In this document: positions 25,430 to 33,601 of the stretch, one piece after another | How positions within the stretch are numbered: the stretch's first letter is position 1 | Layout: the number at the start of each line of letters is the position of its first letter | From: Aerophototrophica crusticola | GTDB taxonomy: Bacteria > Pseudomonadota > Alphaproteobacteria > Azospirillales > Azospirillaceae | Length of the DNA stretch: 64,000 bases | Direction of reading: 5' to 3' | Assembly: GCA_001939945.1 (NCBI GenBank) | Contig: MOEB01000012.1 | Span: forward strand, 1 to 64,000 | Notes under the pieces: model-generated | What the model was told of the DNA's origin: nothing | Seen by the model: the letters and a program-made list of their open reading frames with translations, nothing else | Database searches by the model: none | Position numbers and translations under genes: made by a program

Positions 25430-25663
25430 ATGGTGTTGTCCAGGCGCACGGTTGAGTCACCCAAGGCGGGGGACTGGATGGAGGAAGTGAAGCTTCCCAA
25501 GCGCCGCTTGCTCGTCCACGCCGTCCACCAGCGGCCCGGCCACCCGACGCATGTGGAGTTTCTGGTGGAAGGCCGGGCCAGCGACCGGCTGTCCCTGGCG
25601 CTGGAAGTCGTCACGGATCCCGAGCGGTTCCGCAGGGTCGCCACGGCCCAGTCCGCCGCCTGA
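25430..25663 (+). CDS. Small conserved protein, paralogue of the gene at 23768
   Basis: A 77-residue soluble basic protein related to the 69-residue product at 23768, with about half of the aligned residues identical. The shared core is KAGDWMEEVKLPKRRLLVHAV, then PGHP, RLSLALEVVTD and RFRRV. The ribosome site AGGAGAG lies before the ATG at 25430. A TATAGT box lies about 100 bp upstream (25327) with no clear -35. A strong terminator follows at 25690. Function unknown. Confidence 0.78.
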   Translation: MVLSRRTVESPKAGDWMEEVKLPKRRLLVHAVHQRPGHPTHVEFLVEGRASDRLSLALEVVTDPERFRRVATAQSAA

Positions 25664-25689
25664 CACGCATGGGTGATGCAGATGCAGGA

Positions 25690-25723
25690 CCGCCCGCCGG
25701 ATCGCTCCGGCGGGCGGTTTTTT
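25690..25723 (+). terminator. Rho-independent terminator
   Basis: An 11-bp perfect stem, CCGCCCGCCGG/CCGGCGGGCGG, with a 6-nt loop and a run of six T. It ends the small gene at 25430 and lies just before the convergent nucleoside deoxyribosyltransferase gene. Confidence 0.92.
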
Positions 25724-25739
25724 CATGGCGCGGCGGGCG

Positions 25740-26264
25740 TCAGCGGACCAGGAAGGCCGCCGCGGCCCCGGCGGCGCTGGCGAAGTCCCGGTGGACGGGG
25801 CCGGTCGCCGGGTCCACCAGCATCAGGTTCACCGGCAGGCCGAACTCCTCCACCGCCATCTGGTCGGCGTCCCGCCACTCCTTGCCGTCATGGGCCAGGG
25901 GCAAGCGGCTCTGGGTCCGTTGCAGCAGGGGCCGCAGGTCATTGGCATAGGGGAACACCGGTTTCCCCAGGGCGGTGGCGAACCCCATCTCATAGGCCGT
26001 GCCGTCATCCGCCGACGGGCCCCGGAAGGGGGAGACGTTGGCCACCACCCCGTCGGCACCGCGGATCAGGTCCAGGTTGGCCTGCCGGATGCGGGCGGCG
26101 AAGGCGGCGGGGCTTTCCCCCTCCGCGGGGGCCAGGGCGTTGTCCAGGGGGAACACCCCCTCCAGCCCCAGTTCGGCGCAAATGGCCTTCAGCGACTCCG
26201 CCACGGCCAGGGGGTCCGGCAGGAACACCTCCGGCCCCGCCAGATAGATCCTCGGTCGCGCCAT
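25740..26264 (-). CDS. Nucleoside 2-deoxyribosyltransferase
   Basis: A 174-residue enzyme. The N-terminal strand and loop RIYLAGPEVFLPDP, then ADGVVANVSPFRGPSADDGTAYEMGFATALGKPV, are the family signature, with the catalytic Glu in the YEMGFA segment. It exchanges bases between 2'-deoxynucleosides or hydrolyses the glycosidic bond. The ATG at 26264 overlaps the TGA of cpdB (TGATG), so it is translationally coupled to that nucleotide-degrading enzyme, which suggests salvage of imported deoxynucleosides. Confidence 0.92.
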   Translation of the reverse strand: MARPRIYLAGPEVFLPDPLAVAESLKAICAELGLEGVFPLDNALAPAEGESPAAFAARIRQANLDLIRGADGVVANVSPFRGPSADDGTAYEMGFATALGKPVFPYANDLRPLLQRTQSRLPLAHDGKEWRDADQMAVEEFGLPVNLMLVDPATGPVHRDFASAAGAAAAFLVR

Positions 26265-28243
26265 CAACGTGCCCCCTTGCCGGACAGGTCCACCTTGAAC
26301 AGGGCAAACCCGTTCTCACCCGGCCCGTGGTAGCCCAGGCCCGGCTGCTGGTCCAGCAGCGCCTGCGCCTTGGGGGAGGTGTCGTAGAGCACCGTGACGT
26401 CCCCCGGGATGGGCGCCAGCTTCCAGGTGCCGTCGGTCTTGGGCTCCACCACGCCCTTGGCGCGGACATAGTCCACGATGGCCTGCTGCGCCGTGTCCGG
26501 CGACTGGTAGACGACGGTGCTGCCGTCCAGCCCGGGGAAGTCGCCGCCGCCGTTGGCGCGGTAGTTGTTGGTGACGACGATGAACTCCTGCCCGTCCGCC
26601 ACAGGCTTGCCCTGGAAGGCCAGGTCCCTGATGCGGCGGGCGTCGGGGTTCACCAGCTTGCCGTCGCGGTCGTACCGCTCCGGCTGGGTCAGGTCGATGC
26701 TGTAGGTGACGCCGTCGATGACGTCGAAGTTGTAGCTGGGCACCCGGCGGTTCACCAGCATCTGCGGCGCCGTGCTGGCCGGGTCGATGCGGTTCAGGGC
26801 GCGGGCCGACATCTCCAGCCACTCCCGAACCTGGGCACCGGTCAGGCGCACGGCGGCCAACTGGTTCGGGTAGATGTACAGGTCGGCCACGTTGCGGATC
26901 GCCACGGTGCCCGCGGGGATGTCCGTGTAGTAGTCCACCCCCGGCCGGCCGCCGGACTTGAAGGGCGCCGCGGCGGACAGGATGGGCAGGCCCGCGTGCG
27001 GCGTGCCCTGCAACGCCCGCTCCACATAGGCCCGCTGCGCCTTGGCGACCAGGTCGACGCCGGCGCTGTCGCCCAGGAAGGCGAAATAGCTGTGGATGGC
27101 GCCGGTCGTGCGGCCCACCGGGCGGCGCACATAGCGCAGGGTGCCCTGGTGGTCCTGCTCAAGCAGGTCGGCCAGCTCGGCATCCGGCTCGGTCGCGCTG
27201 GCGACGCGGCCCTCCTTGCGCTCCTGCGTCGGCTTGGCTTGGCCAGTGCCGTCCACCACGGCCCAGCCCTTGGCGCCCTTCTCCAGGGTCAGGGTCAGCA
27301 CGCCCAGATGGTTGCCGAAGTTGCCCGCCATGACCAGCGGCTTGCCGTTCACGGTGCCCTTGGCCAGGTCGGCGCCGGGGAAGCCCTGGAAGTCCGGCCC
27401 GGGGAAGACCCGGTGGCTGTGGCCGGTGACGATGGCGTCCACCCCCGGCACGTCGGCCAGGTAGTTGCAGGCATTCTCCTCCCCGCCCTGGCGGGGCGCG
27501 GCCGTCAGGCCGCCATGGCAGAGGACCACCACCACCTCCGCCCCTTTGGCCCTCATCTCCGGCACCCAGCGCTGGGCCGACTCGACGATGTCGCGGGTGG
27601 TGACGCGCCCGTCCAGCTTCTCCTTGTCCCAGGTCATGATCTGGGGCGTCAGCAGGCCCAGCACGCCCACCTTCACGGGGTGGGGAGCGCCGGCGCTGTC
27701 CTTCAGCGTGCGTTCCAGGATCGTGTAGGCAGGGTACAGGGTGGGGTCGTTGGCGGGGTCCTGGTCGCCGTCCACCTTGAACACGTTGCCGGCCAGCACG
27801 GGGAATTTGGCCCCGGCATAGCTGTCGGCCAGCACGTCCAGGCCATAGTTGAACTCATGGTTCCCCAGCACCGCCGCGTCATAGCCCAGCAGGTTCAGGG
27901 CGGCCGTGGCAGGGTGGGGCCGGTCCTTGCCGACGCCGCGCTCCCGCGCCACCCAGTCGCCCATGGGCGTGCCCTGGATCAGGTCGCCATTGTCCAGCAG
28001 CAGGGTGTTGGGGTTCTGTGCCCTCAATTGGCGCACCAACGGCGCGGTGCGCACCAGCCCGACGGTCGCCTCCGGCCGGTCGGCATAGTAATCATAGTCC
28101 TTCAGGTACATGTGCAGGTCGGTGGTGGCCAGGACCTGCAGGGTCGCCCGCTCCCCGGCGGCAATGGCGGGCGCGGACGACAGGACCGCAAGGCCCAGCA
28201 AAGCGCCGGTAAGAACACGTCCGCATGCAACAGTAGTCGTCAC
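26264..28243 (-). CDS. cpdB: 2',3'-cyclic-nucleotide 2'-phosphodiesterase/3'-nucleotidase
   Basis: A 659-residue periplasmic enzyme. The N-terminal calcineurin-like metallophosphatase domain has LATTDLHMYL, LDNGDLIQGTP, LGNHEFNYG and TGHSHRVFPG. The C-terminal 5'-nucleotidase domain carries TNNYRANGGGDFPG. It turns cyclic and 3' nucleotides into nucleosides and phosphate. I choose the GTG at 28243, with GGGGAG 6 nt upstream, which leaves a clean signal peptide (GRVLTGALLGLAVLSSAPAI then AA). A TTG 13 codons earlier is less likely. It is coupled to the deoxyribosyltransferase gene downstream. Confidence 0.95.
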   Translation of the reverse strand: MTTTVACGRVLTGALLGLAVLSSAPAIAAGERATLQVLATTDLHMYLKDYDYYADRPEATVGLVRTAPLVRQLRAQNPNTLLLDNGDLIQGTPMGDWVARERGVGKDRPHPATAALNLLGYDAAVLGNHEFNYGLDVLADSYAGAKFPVLAGNVFKVDGDQDPANDPTLYPAYTILERTLKDSAGAPHPVKVGVLGLLTPQIMTWDKEKLDGRVTTRDIVESAQRWVPEMRAKGAEVVVVLCHGGLTAAPRQGGEENACNYLADVPGVDAIVTGHSHRVFPGPDFQGFPGADLAKGTVNGKPLVMAGNFGNHLGVLTLTLEKGAKGWAVVDGTGQAKPTQERKEGRVASATEPDAELADLLEQDHQGTLRYVRRPVGRTTGAIHSYFAFLGDSAGVDLVAKAQRAYVERALQGTPHAGLPILSAAAPFKSGGRPGVDYYTDIPAGTVAIRNVADLYIYPNQLAAVRLTGAQVREWLEMSARALNRIDPASTAPQMLVNRRVPSYNFDVIDGVTYSIDLTQPERYDRDGKLVNPDARRIRDLAFQGKPVADGQEFIVVTNNYRANGGGDFPGLDGSTVVYQSPDTAQQAIVDYVRAKGVVEPKTDGTWKLAPIPGDVTVLYDTSPKAQALLDQQPGLGYHGPGENGFALFKVDLSGKGAR

Positions 28244-28437
28244 CTGAGTCTCCCCTGGCTTTGCCGACCCGCGATGCTGCAATGCGGTACCGGCTAATTC
28301 TTCTGCAACCGAAACTTAAACAGGACTTGCCGGAGCAGCCATGCTGCGCTGCGAAGGTGTGGCGCGTTTGCTACGGCCCCGAAGATATAACCCGGACACG
28401 CCCGGTCGGGCTAGCCCGCGTCTGCTTTGTAATCCTA

Positions 28438-28470
28438 CTGTCATAAATCCTTTACGGAAGCGCCATAGGT
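28438..28470 (+). promoter_or_regulatory. Candidate Pho box and promoter of TonB receptor
   Basis: CTGTCATAAAT at 28438-28448 is an exact match to the first half of the PhoB-box consensus plus spacer. The second half (CCTTTAC) matches poorly. An ATAGGT-like -10 (28465-28470) follows 9 bp after the 18-nt box. It lies about 50 bp before the receptor ATG. Confidence 0.42.
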
Positions 28471-28517
28471 CCATGGTTCCTATGCGCGCCATTCGGGCTC
28501 GCCTTTTGGGGACATCC

Positions 28518-30953
28518 ATGAAGATCAGCGACACCAGGACTGCCGCGGCGCGGCGGCATGCCACCCTTTTGAAGCTCAGCACCGGCGCCCTGGCGCTGGC
28601 CATCGGTTCCACCTGGGCCCTGCCGGCCATGGCGCAGTCCACCGCGTCGCAGATGGAAGAGATCATCGTCACCGGTCAGCGCGGGCCCCAGTATGTGGGC
28701 GGCCTGATCACGCCGGAGCAGGCGGCTAAGAGCCGTTCCTCCATCGGTCAGGAATATATCGGGACCCAGGCCTCCGGTCAGTCCATCATCCAGACCCTGA
28801 ACCTGCTGCCGGGCGTCAACTTCGTCAACAACGACCCGTATGGCGCCAGCGGCGGCAACCTGCGCCTGCGCGGCTTCGACGGCAACCGCGTCTCGCTGAC
28901 CTTCGACGGCATCCCGCTGAACGACACGGGCAACTACGCGGTCTACACGAACCAGCAGCTCGACCCCGAGATCATCAGCCGCGTGAACGTGAACCTGGGT
29001 ACCACGGATGTGGACAGCCCCACTGCCTCGGCCACCGGCGGCACGATCAACTATGTGACCCGCCTGCCGGAAGCCGACCCTTCCATCATGGGCAAGGTGT
29101 CTGTCGGCACCAACGCGTTCCGCCGCTTCTTCGCGGTCGCCGACACGGGCGAGCTGGGACCGTACAAGACGAAGGCTTTCCTGGCCGCTTCCTACCAGGA
29201 ATACAACAAGTTCAAGGGTCCTGGCGAGCTTGAGCGCAAGCAGTTCAACGGCCGCATCTATCAGCCCCTGAAGGGCGACGATTTCCTGAGCCTTGCGTTC
29301 CACTACAACGAGAACCGGAACAACCAGTACCGGAACCCGACCAAGGCCCAGTACGAGCAGTTCGGCGACGAGTTTGAGCAGAACGCGACCTATGTCCGGC
29401 CGACCGTGCGCCCCGGCTTGGCCGATGTGGACCCGTCGGCCAACGACAGCTACTACCAGCTGCGCGTGAACCCGTCCGACACGGGCAACCTCCGCGCCCA
29501 GTCCAAGTTCAGCCTGACCGACCAGCTGACGCTGACCTTCGACCCGTCGATCCAGTACACGCTGGCTAACGGCGGCGGCACGATCCTGCTCAACGAGCGT
29601 GATCCCCGCTTGATCGGCCGTGCCACTGTGACCGGCCGGGACTTGAACGGCGATGGCGACGTTTTGGACCAGGTTCGGCTCTACTCCCCGAACAACACCA
29701 ACACGTGGCGGCCGGGCCTGAACAGCTCGCTGATCTACGACATCAACGACGACCACCGCGTCCGGGTGGCCTACACCTTCGACTACGGCCGCCACCGTCA
29801 GACCGGTGAGCCCACGCTGCTGGACGCCCAGGGCAACCCGCCCAACATCTTCGGCGGCAAGAAGGGTACGCCGATCGCCACGGCGGACGGCAACTTCATC
29901 CGGACCCGCGACCGCTACTCCGTGGCGCAACTGAACCAGATCGCCGGCGAGTACACCGGCAAGTTCCTGGATGACGCCCTGCGCGTGAACCTCGGCTTGC
30001 GTGCGCCGTTCTTCAAGCGCGAGCTGAACCAGTACTGCTTCGTGGTGGAGCGGTTCGCCACCGGCCAGATCGCCACGCTGAACAGCAACCAGTACTGCAC
30101 CTCCGCGGCGACGATCCCGACGACCGCAACCGGGACCATCGTGCGCGCGCCGTTCAGCGCCACCCGCAAGTATGACGACGTGCTGCCGAATGCCGGCGTG
30201 ACCTACAGCTTCCTGGACGTCCACCAGGTCTATGCCAGCTACGCCGAGGGCATCTCGGTGCCGCGCACGGACGACCTGTACGACATCCAGATCCCGAGCT
30301 CCGACCCGGAGACGACCACGGCCTATGACATGGGTTATCGTTACCAGGGTGAGCGGGTCGTGGGTTCGGTCGCGGTCTGGTACAACAAGTTCAAGAACCG
30401 CATCGTCCGTGCCTTCGACCAGGACCTGCAGATCAACATCACCCGCAACGTGGGTTCCGTGGACCTGTGGGGCGTGGATGCCGAGATCGGCGTTGAGCCG
30501 ATCGACGACCTGACCTTCTACCTGTCCGGTTCGTACAACCACAGCGAAGTTAAGGACAACCTGCGCATCTCCGCCACTGCCTTCGAGCCCACCAAGGGCA
30601 AGAAGCTGGTGGAGACGCCGGAGTGGAAGGGCAGCGCCCGCGCCCAGTACGAGATCGCCGGCTTCACCTTCGGCGTGAAGGGCAGCTATGTCGGCTCCCG
30701 CTGGGCGACGGACGTGAACGACGAGAAGTCGGACGCCTACTTCGTCCTGGACGCCGACGTGTCCTACGACATCTCCAACTTCATCGGCGAGGAAGGTTCC
30801 GAGGTCCGTCTGAACCTGGACAACATCCTGGACGAGAAGTACCTGGGCAACATCAGCAGCCGCACCCGTGCCCTGGGTGCCGGCGGCTCGGCCCCGACCT
30901 ACTCGGTCGGCGCACCCTTCATCGCCCAGGTGTCGGTGTCGCTGAAGTTCTGA
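28518..30953 (+). CDS. TonB-dependent receptor
   Basis: An 811-residue outer-membrane receptor. The signal peptide ends ALPAMAQ at residue 40. A TonB-box-like EEIIVTGQ is at 47-54, then comes a plug domain (LPGVNFVN, GGNLRLRGFDGNRVSLTFDGIPLNDTGN) and a 22-strand-type barrel ending in the aromatic VSVSLKF. GGGGAC precedes the ATG at 28518; two upstream ATGs lack one. The position between cpdB, a nucleoside importer and phoX, with a candidate Pho box, suggests uptake of an organophosphate or nucleotide, but siderophore uptake cannot be excluded. Codon use is less GC3-extreme than in neighbours, as expected of a highly expressed gene. Confidence 0.94.
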   Translation: MKISDTRTAAARRHATLLKLSTGALALAIGSTWALPAMAQSTASQMEEIIVTGQRGPQYVGGLITPEQAAKSRSSIGQEYIGTQASGQSIIQTLNLLPGVNFVNNDPYGASGGNLRLRGFDGNRVSLTFDGIPLNDTGNYAVYTNQQLDPEIISRVNVNLGTTDVDSPTASATGGTINYVTRLPEADPSIMGKVSVGTNAFRRFFAVADTGELGPYKTKAFLAASYQEYNKFKGPGELERKQFNGRIYQPLKGDDFLSLAFHYNENRNNQYRNPTKAQYEQFGDEFEQNATYVRPTVRPGLADVDPSANDSYYQLRVNPSDTGNLRAQSKFSLTDQLTLTFDPSIQYTLANGGGTILLNERDPRLIGRATVTGRDLNGDGDVLDQVRLYSPNNTNTWRPGLNSSLIYDINDDHRVRVAYTFDYGRHRQTGEPTLLDAQGNPPNIFGGKKGTPIATADGNFIRTRDRYSVAQLNQIAGEYTGKFLDDALRVNLGLRAPFFKRELNQYCFVVERFATGQIATLNSNQYCTSAATIPTTATGTIVRAPFSATRKYDDVLPNAGVTYSFLDVHQVYASYAEGISVPRTDDLYDIQIPSSDPETTTAYDMGYRYQGERVVGSVAVWYNKFKNRIVRAFDQDLQINITRNVGSVDLWGVDAEIGVEPIDDLTFYLSGSYNHSEVKDNLRISATAFEPTKGKKLVETPEWKGSARAQYEIAGFTFGVKGSYVGSRWATDVNDEKSDAYFVLDADVSYDISNFIGEEGSEVRLNLDNILDEKYLGNISSRTRALGAGGSAPTYSVGAPFIAQVSVSLKF

Positions 30954-30999
30954 TCCCTCGCATCCGCCCAAAAGGGGCGATGTGTTCCAGACAAGGCAG

Positions 31000-31032
31000 A
31001 CGGGCGGTCCCTCGGGACCGCCCGTTTCCATT
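31000..31032 (+). terminator. Terminator of TonB receptor gene
   Basis: A 12-bp perfect inverted repeat, ACGGGCGGTCCC/GGGACCGCCCGT, separated by two bases and followed by TTCCATTTT. Confidence 0.85.
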
Positions 31033-31108
31033 TTCGAACGGGAAATGGCGCGGATTACGCCCATCCGCCCCCTTGCACCCGACCCGGTCCGGCGCGAAAG
31101 TGGTAGTC

Positions 31109-31459
31109 ATGACCGGGATCGACGATGATGACACGGACCGCCGGGTCCACCCGCGGGTGAGCGGGCCGCACTTCTACCTGTTGGTGGACGGCCAGCCGGC
31201 GCGGCTGGTGGACTGGTCGTTCGGCGGCCTGGGCGTGCGGATGGAGTTCGGCACAGGCGACTTGGCGCCAGGCTCCCGCGTCAGCCTGCTGATCCTGCGC
31301 AACGACGGGGAGACCTGGACAACCCTGCGGTCCATCGTCCGCCGGGTGGAACCGGGGGAGAACGCGGTCGGCGTGGAGCTGGAGGACGCCGCGGACGGTT
31401 TCCCCGTGATGATGGAACTGTTCCACCACAAGCTTGCGGAGATCCAGTTGCCGGCGTGA
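31109..31459 (+). CDS. PilZ domain protein
   Basis: A 116-residue single-domain PilZ protein. Both c-di-GMP contact motifs are intact: RVHPR (RxxxR) near residue 13 and DWSFGG (D/NxSxxG) near residue 38. It should bind c-di-GMP and pass the signal to a partner. In this window the obvious c-di-GMP-linked process is exopolysaccharide production. No strong ribosome site is visible before the ATG. It is preceded by the receptor terminator, so it is transcribed independently. Confidence 0.88.
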   Translation: MTGIDDDDTDRRVHPRVSGPHFYLLVDGQPARLVDWSFGGLGVRMEFGTGDLAPGSRVSLLILRNDGETWTTLRSIVRRVEPGENAVGVELEDAADGFPVMMELFHHKLAEIQLPA

Positions 31460-31501
31460 TACCCGCCCCCTGCCCGGCGGGGAGGGGGCGGGCGTGGCGG
31501 C

Positions 31502-32476
31502 TCAGCGGTCCTTGACGTAGGGCTGGCCGATGGCCTTGGGCGGCACGGCCTTGCCGACGAAGCCGGCCAGCAGCAGCACGGTCAGGATATAGGGCAGCGC
31601 CTCGATCAACTGCACGGGCACCTGCCCGATGCCCGGCAGGGCCACGCCCTGTAGCCGGGTCTGCAGCGCGTCCGCGAAGGCGAACAGCAAGCAGGCCAGC
31701 AGCGTCGGCACCGGCCGCCACTTGCCCAGGATCAGGGCCGCGAGGGCCAGGTAGCCCTTGCCGGCGGTCATGTTGGTCTGGAACCCGGCGCCCTGGGCCG
31801 TGGACAGGTAGGCGCCGGCGAAGCCGCACAGCACCCCCCCGATCAGCACGGCCTGGTACCGCAGCCGGGCCACGTTGATGCCGGCCGTGTCGACCGCGCT
31901 CGGGTTCTCCCCCACCGCCCGCAGGCGCAGGCCCAGCCGGGTGCGGTAGGCGACCCAGGCCGTGGCGGGGACCAGCAGGAAGGCCAGGTAGACCAGGATG
32001 TTGTGACCGCTGACCAGCTCGGCATAGATCGGGCCCAGCACCGGCACACCGGACAGGGACTGGGCCAGGGGCAGGGTGACCTCCCCGAACCGGGCGTCGG
32101 CGGGCAGGTTGGGGGTGCGGCCGCCGATCTGGAACCAGGCGTTGGCCAGCACCGCCGTCAGGCCCAGGGCCACCGTGTTGATGGCGACGGCGGAGACCAC
32201 CTGGTTGCCGCGCTGGCTGATGCTGGCGAAACCGTGCACCGCCGCCAGCGCCAGCGACGCCGCGATGGCCGCCAGCAGGCCCAGCCAGGCCGAGCCGGTG
32301 ACCGCCGCCGTGGCCGCGGCGGCGAAGGCGCCGGCCAGCATCTTGCCTTCCAGGTGCAGGGCGATGATGCCCGCCCGCTCCGCATAGAAGCCGGCCAGGG
32401 CCGCCAGCAGCAGCGGCACCGCCAGCCGAGCCGTGCTGTCCAGCAGGGAGAGGAGCCAGAGGAGCGAGTCGGCCAT
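31502..32476 (-). CDS. Nucleoside ABC transporter permease (NupQ/BmpC-like)
   Basis: A 324-residue BPD_transp_2 permease with 8-9 helices. The sequence around FYAERAGIIALHLEGKMLAG, then SAVAINTVALGLTAVL and VGENPSAVDTAGINVARLRY, matches the second permease of BMP-type guanosine and nucleoside importers. It is the last gene of the importer operon, 3 bp after the other permease. Confidence 0.92.
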   Translation of the reverse strand: MADSLLWLLSLLDSTARLAVPLLLAALAGFYAERAGIIALHLEGKMLAGAFAAAATAAVTGSAWLGLLAAIAASLALAAVHGFASISQRGNQVVSAVAINTVALGLTAVLANAWFQIGGRTPNLPADARFGEVTLPLAQSLSGVPVLGPIYAELVSGHNILVYLAFLLVPATAWVAYRTRLGLRLRAVGENPSAVDTAGINVARLRYQAVLIGGVLCGFAGAYLSTAQGAGFQTNMTAGKGYLALAALILGKWRPVPTLLACLLFAFADALQTRLQGVALPGIGQVPVQLIEALPYILTVLLLAGFVGKAVPPKAIGQPYVKDR

Positions 32477-32479
32477 GGC

Positions 32480-33601
32480 TCAGGCCTCCACCGGTTTGGT
32501 CTTGCCGCGGCGGGCGAACAGGGCCAGCAGGGCCGGGCGGAACAGATGCTCCAGCGCGCCGGCGAACAGGATCACCACGCCCTGGATGACGATCACCAGC
32601 TCCGGGCTGATGGTCTGGTACTCGAACGCCAGCTCCGCCCCGCCCTGGTACAGGGCGCCGAACAGGATGGCCGCCGGGACGATGCCGGCCGGGTGGCCGC
32701 GCCCCATCAGGGCGACGGCGATGCCGGTGAAGCCCAGCCCCGCCGGGAAGTTCAGCAGCAGCCGGTGCTGCACGCCCTGGATCTCGTTCACGCCCAGCAG
32801 CCCCGCCAGCCCGCCGGACAGGGCCATGGTGATGATGATGACGTGCTTCGGGTCGATGCCGGCATAGCGCGCCGCGTCCTCGTTCGCGCCCACGGTGCGC
32901 AGGGCAAAGCCGGGCCGCGTGTGCCAGACATAGAGCCAGACCGCCACGCAGGCCAGCAGGGCCAGCAGGAAGGACAGGTTCAGGGGGCTGTTCGCCACCT
33001 CCAGGCCCAACGCGCCCAGCATCTCATCCGCCTTGGGCAGGAACAGGCTGGGGTCGATCTCCCGGCTCTCCGGCGACATCTGGCCGGGCCGGATCAGCCA
33101 GTTCACCAACAGGTAGACCATCAGGGCCGAGGCGATGAAGTTGAACATGATGGTGGTGATGACCACGTGGCTGCCGCGATAGGCCTGCAGCCAACCCGGG
33201 ACCAAGCCCCAGAACCCGCCGAAGGCCATGGCCGCCAGCACCGTGACCGGCAGCGCCAGCCACCAGGGCCAGCCGCCCAAGGCCAAACAGGCCAGGCCCA
33301 CGCCCAGCCCGCCGATATAGGCCTGCCCCTCCGCCCCGATGTTGAACAGCCCGCCATGGAAGGCGATGGCCACGGCAAGGCCCGTGAAGATCAGGCTGGT
33401 GGCGTAATACAGGGTATAGCCGATGCCCGTGCCGGAGCCGAAGGCGCCCACCACCATGGTGCCCAGGGCGCCCACCGGGTCCTCCCCGATCAGCAGGATG
33501 ACCAGGGCGGACAGGGCCAGCGCCACCGCCACGTTCAGCACCGGCATCAGGATGGCGGTGGCCCACCAGGGCAGCCGCCCGTCAGCGCCGCGCGCGGTCA
33601 T
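32480..33601 (-). CDS. Nucleoside ABC transporter permease (NupP/BmpB-like)
   Basis: A 373-residue BPD_transp_2 permease with about 9-10 helices. Motifs include GYTLYYATSLIFTGLAVAIA and FHGGLFNIGAEGQAYIGGLG, typical of the first permease in BMP-type systems. VGANEDAARYAGIDPKHVII is the cytoplasmic coupling loop. Its start overlaps the ATPase stop by 4 bp. It pairs with the permease encoded 3 bp downstream. Confidence 0.93.
   Translation of the reverse strand: MTARGADGRLPWWATAILMPVLNVAVALALSALVILLIGEDPVGALGTMVVGAFGSGTGIGYTLYYATSLIFTGLAVAIAFHGGLFNIGAEGQAYIGGLGVGLACLALGGWPWWLALPVTVLAAMAFGGFWGLVPGWLQAYRGSHVVITTIMFNFIASALMVYLLVNWLIRPGQMSPESREIDPSLFLPKADEMLGALGLEVANSPLNLSFLLALLACVAVWLYVWHTRPGFALRTVGANEDAARYAGIDPKHVIIITMALSGGLAGLLGVNEIQGVQHRLLLNFPAGLGFTGIAVALMGRGHPAGIVPAAILFGALYQGGAELAFEYQTISPELVIVIQGVVILFAGALEHLFRPALLALFARRGKTKPVEA

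Noticed and set aside
25673-28297. Open frame of 874 codons on the plus strand
   Set aside because: Antisense to cpdB and the deoxyribosyltransferase gene, with low-complexity composition and no ribosome site.
28194-28330. Pho-box-like CTGTTTAAGTTTCGGTTG on the minus strand before cpdB
   Set aside because: Only about half of the consensus positions match in each half-site, and there is no good -10 at the right distance.
28452-31064. Open frame of 870 codons on the minus strand
   Set aside because: Exactly antisense to the TonB receptor, Val/Gly/Gln-rich, with no recognisable domain.
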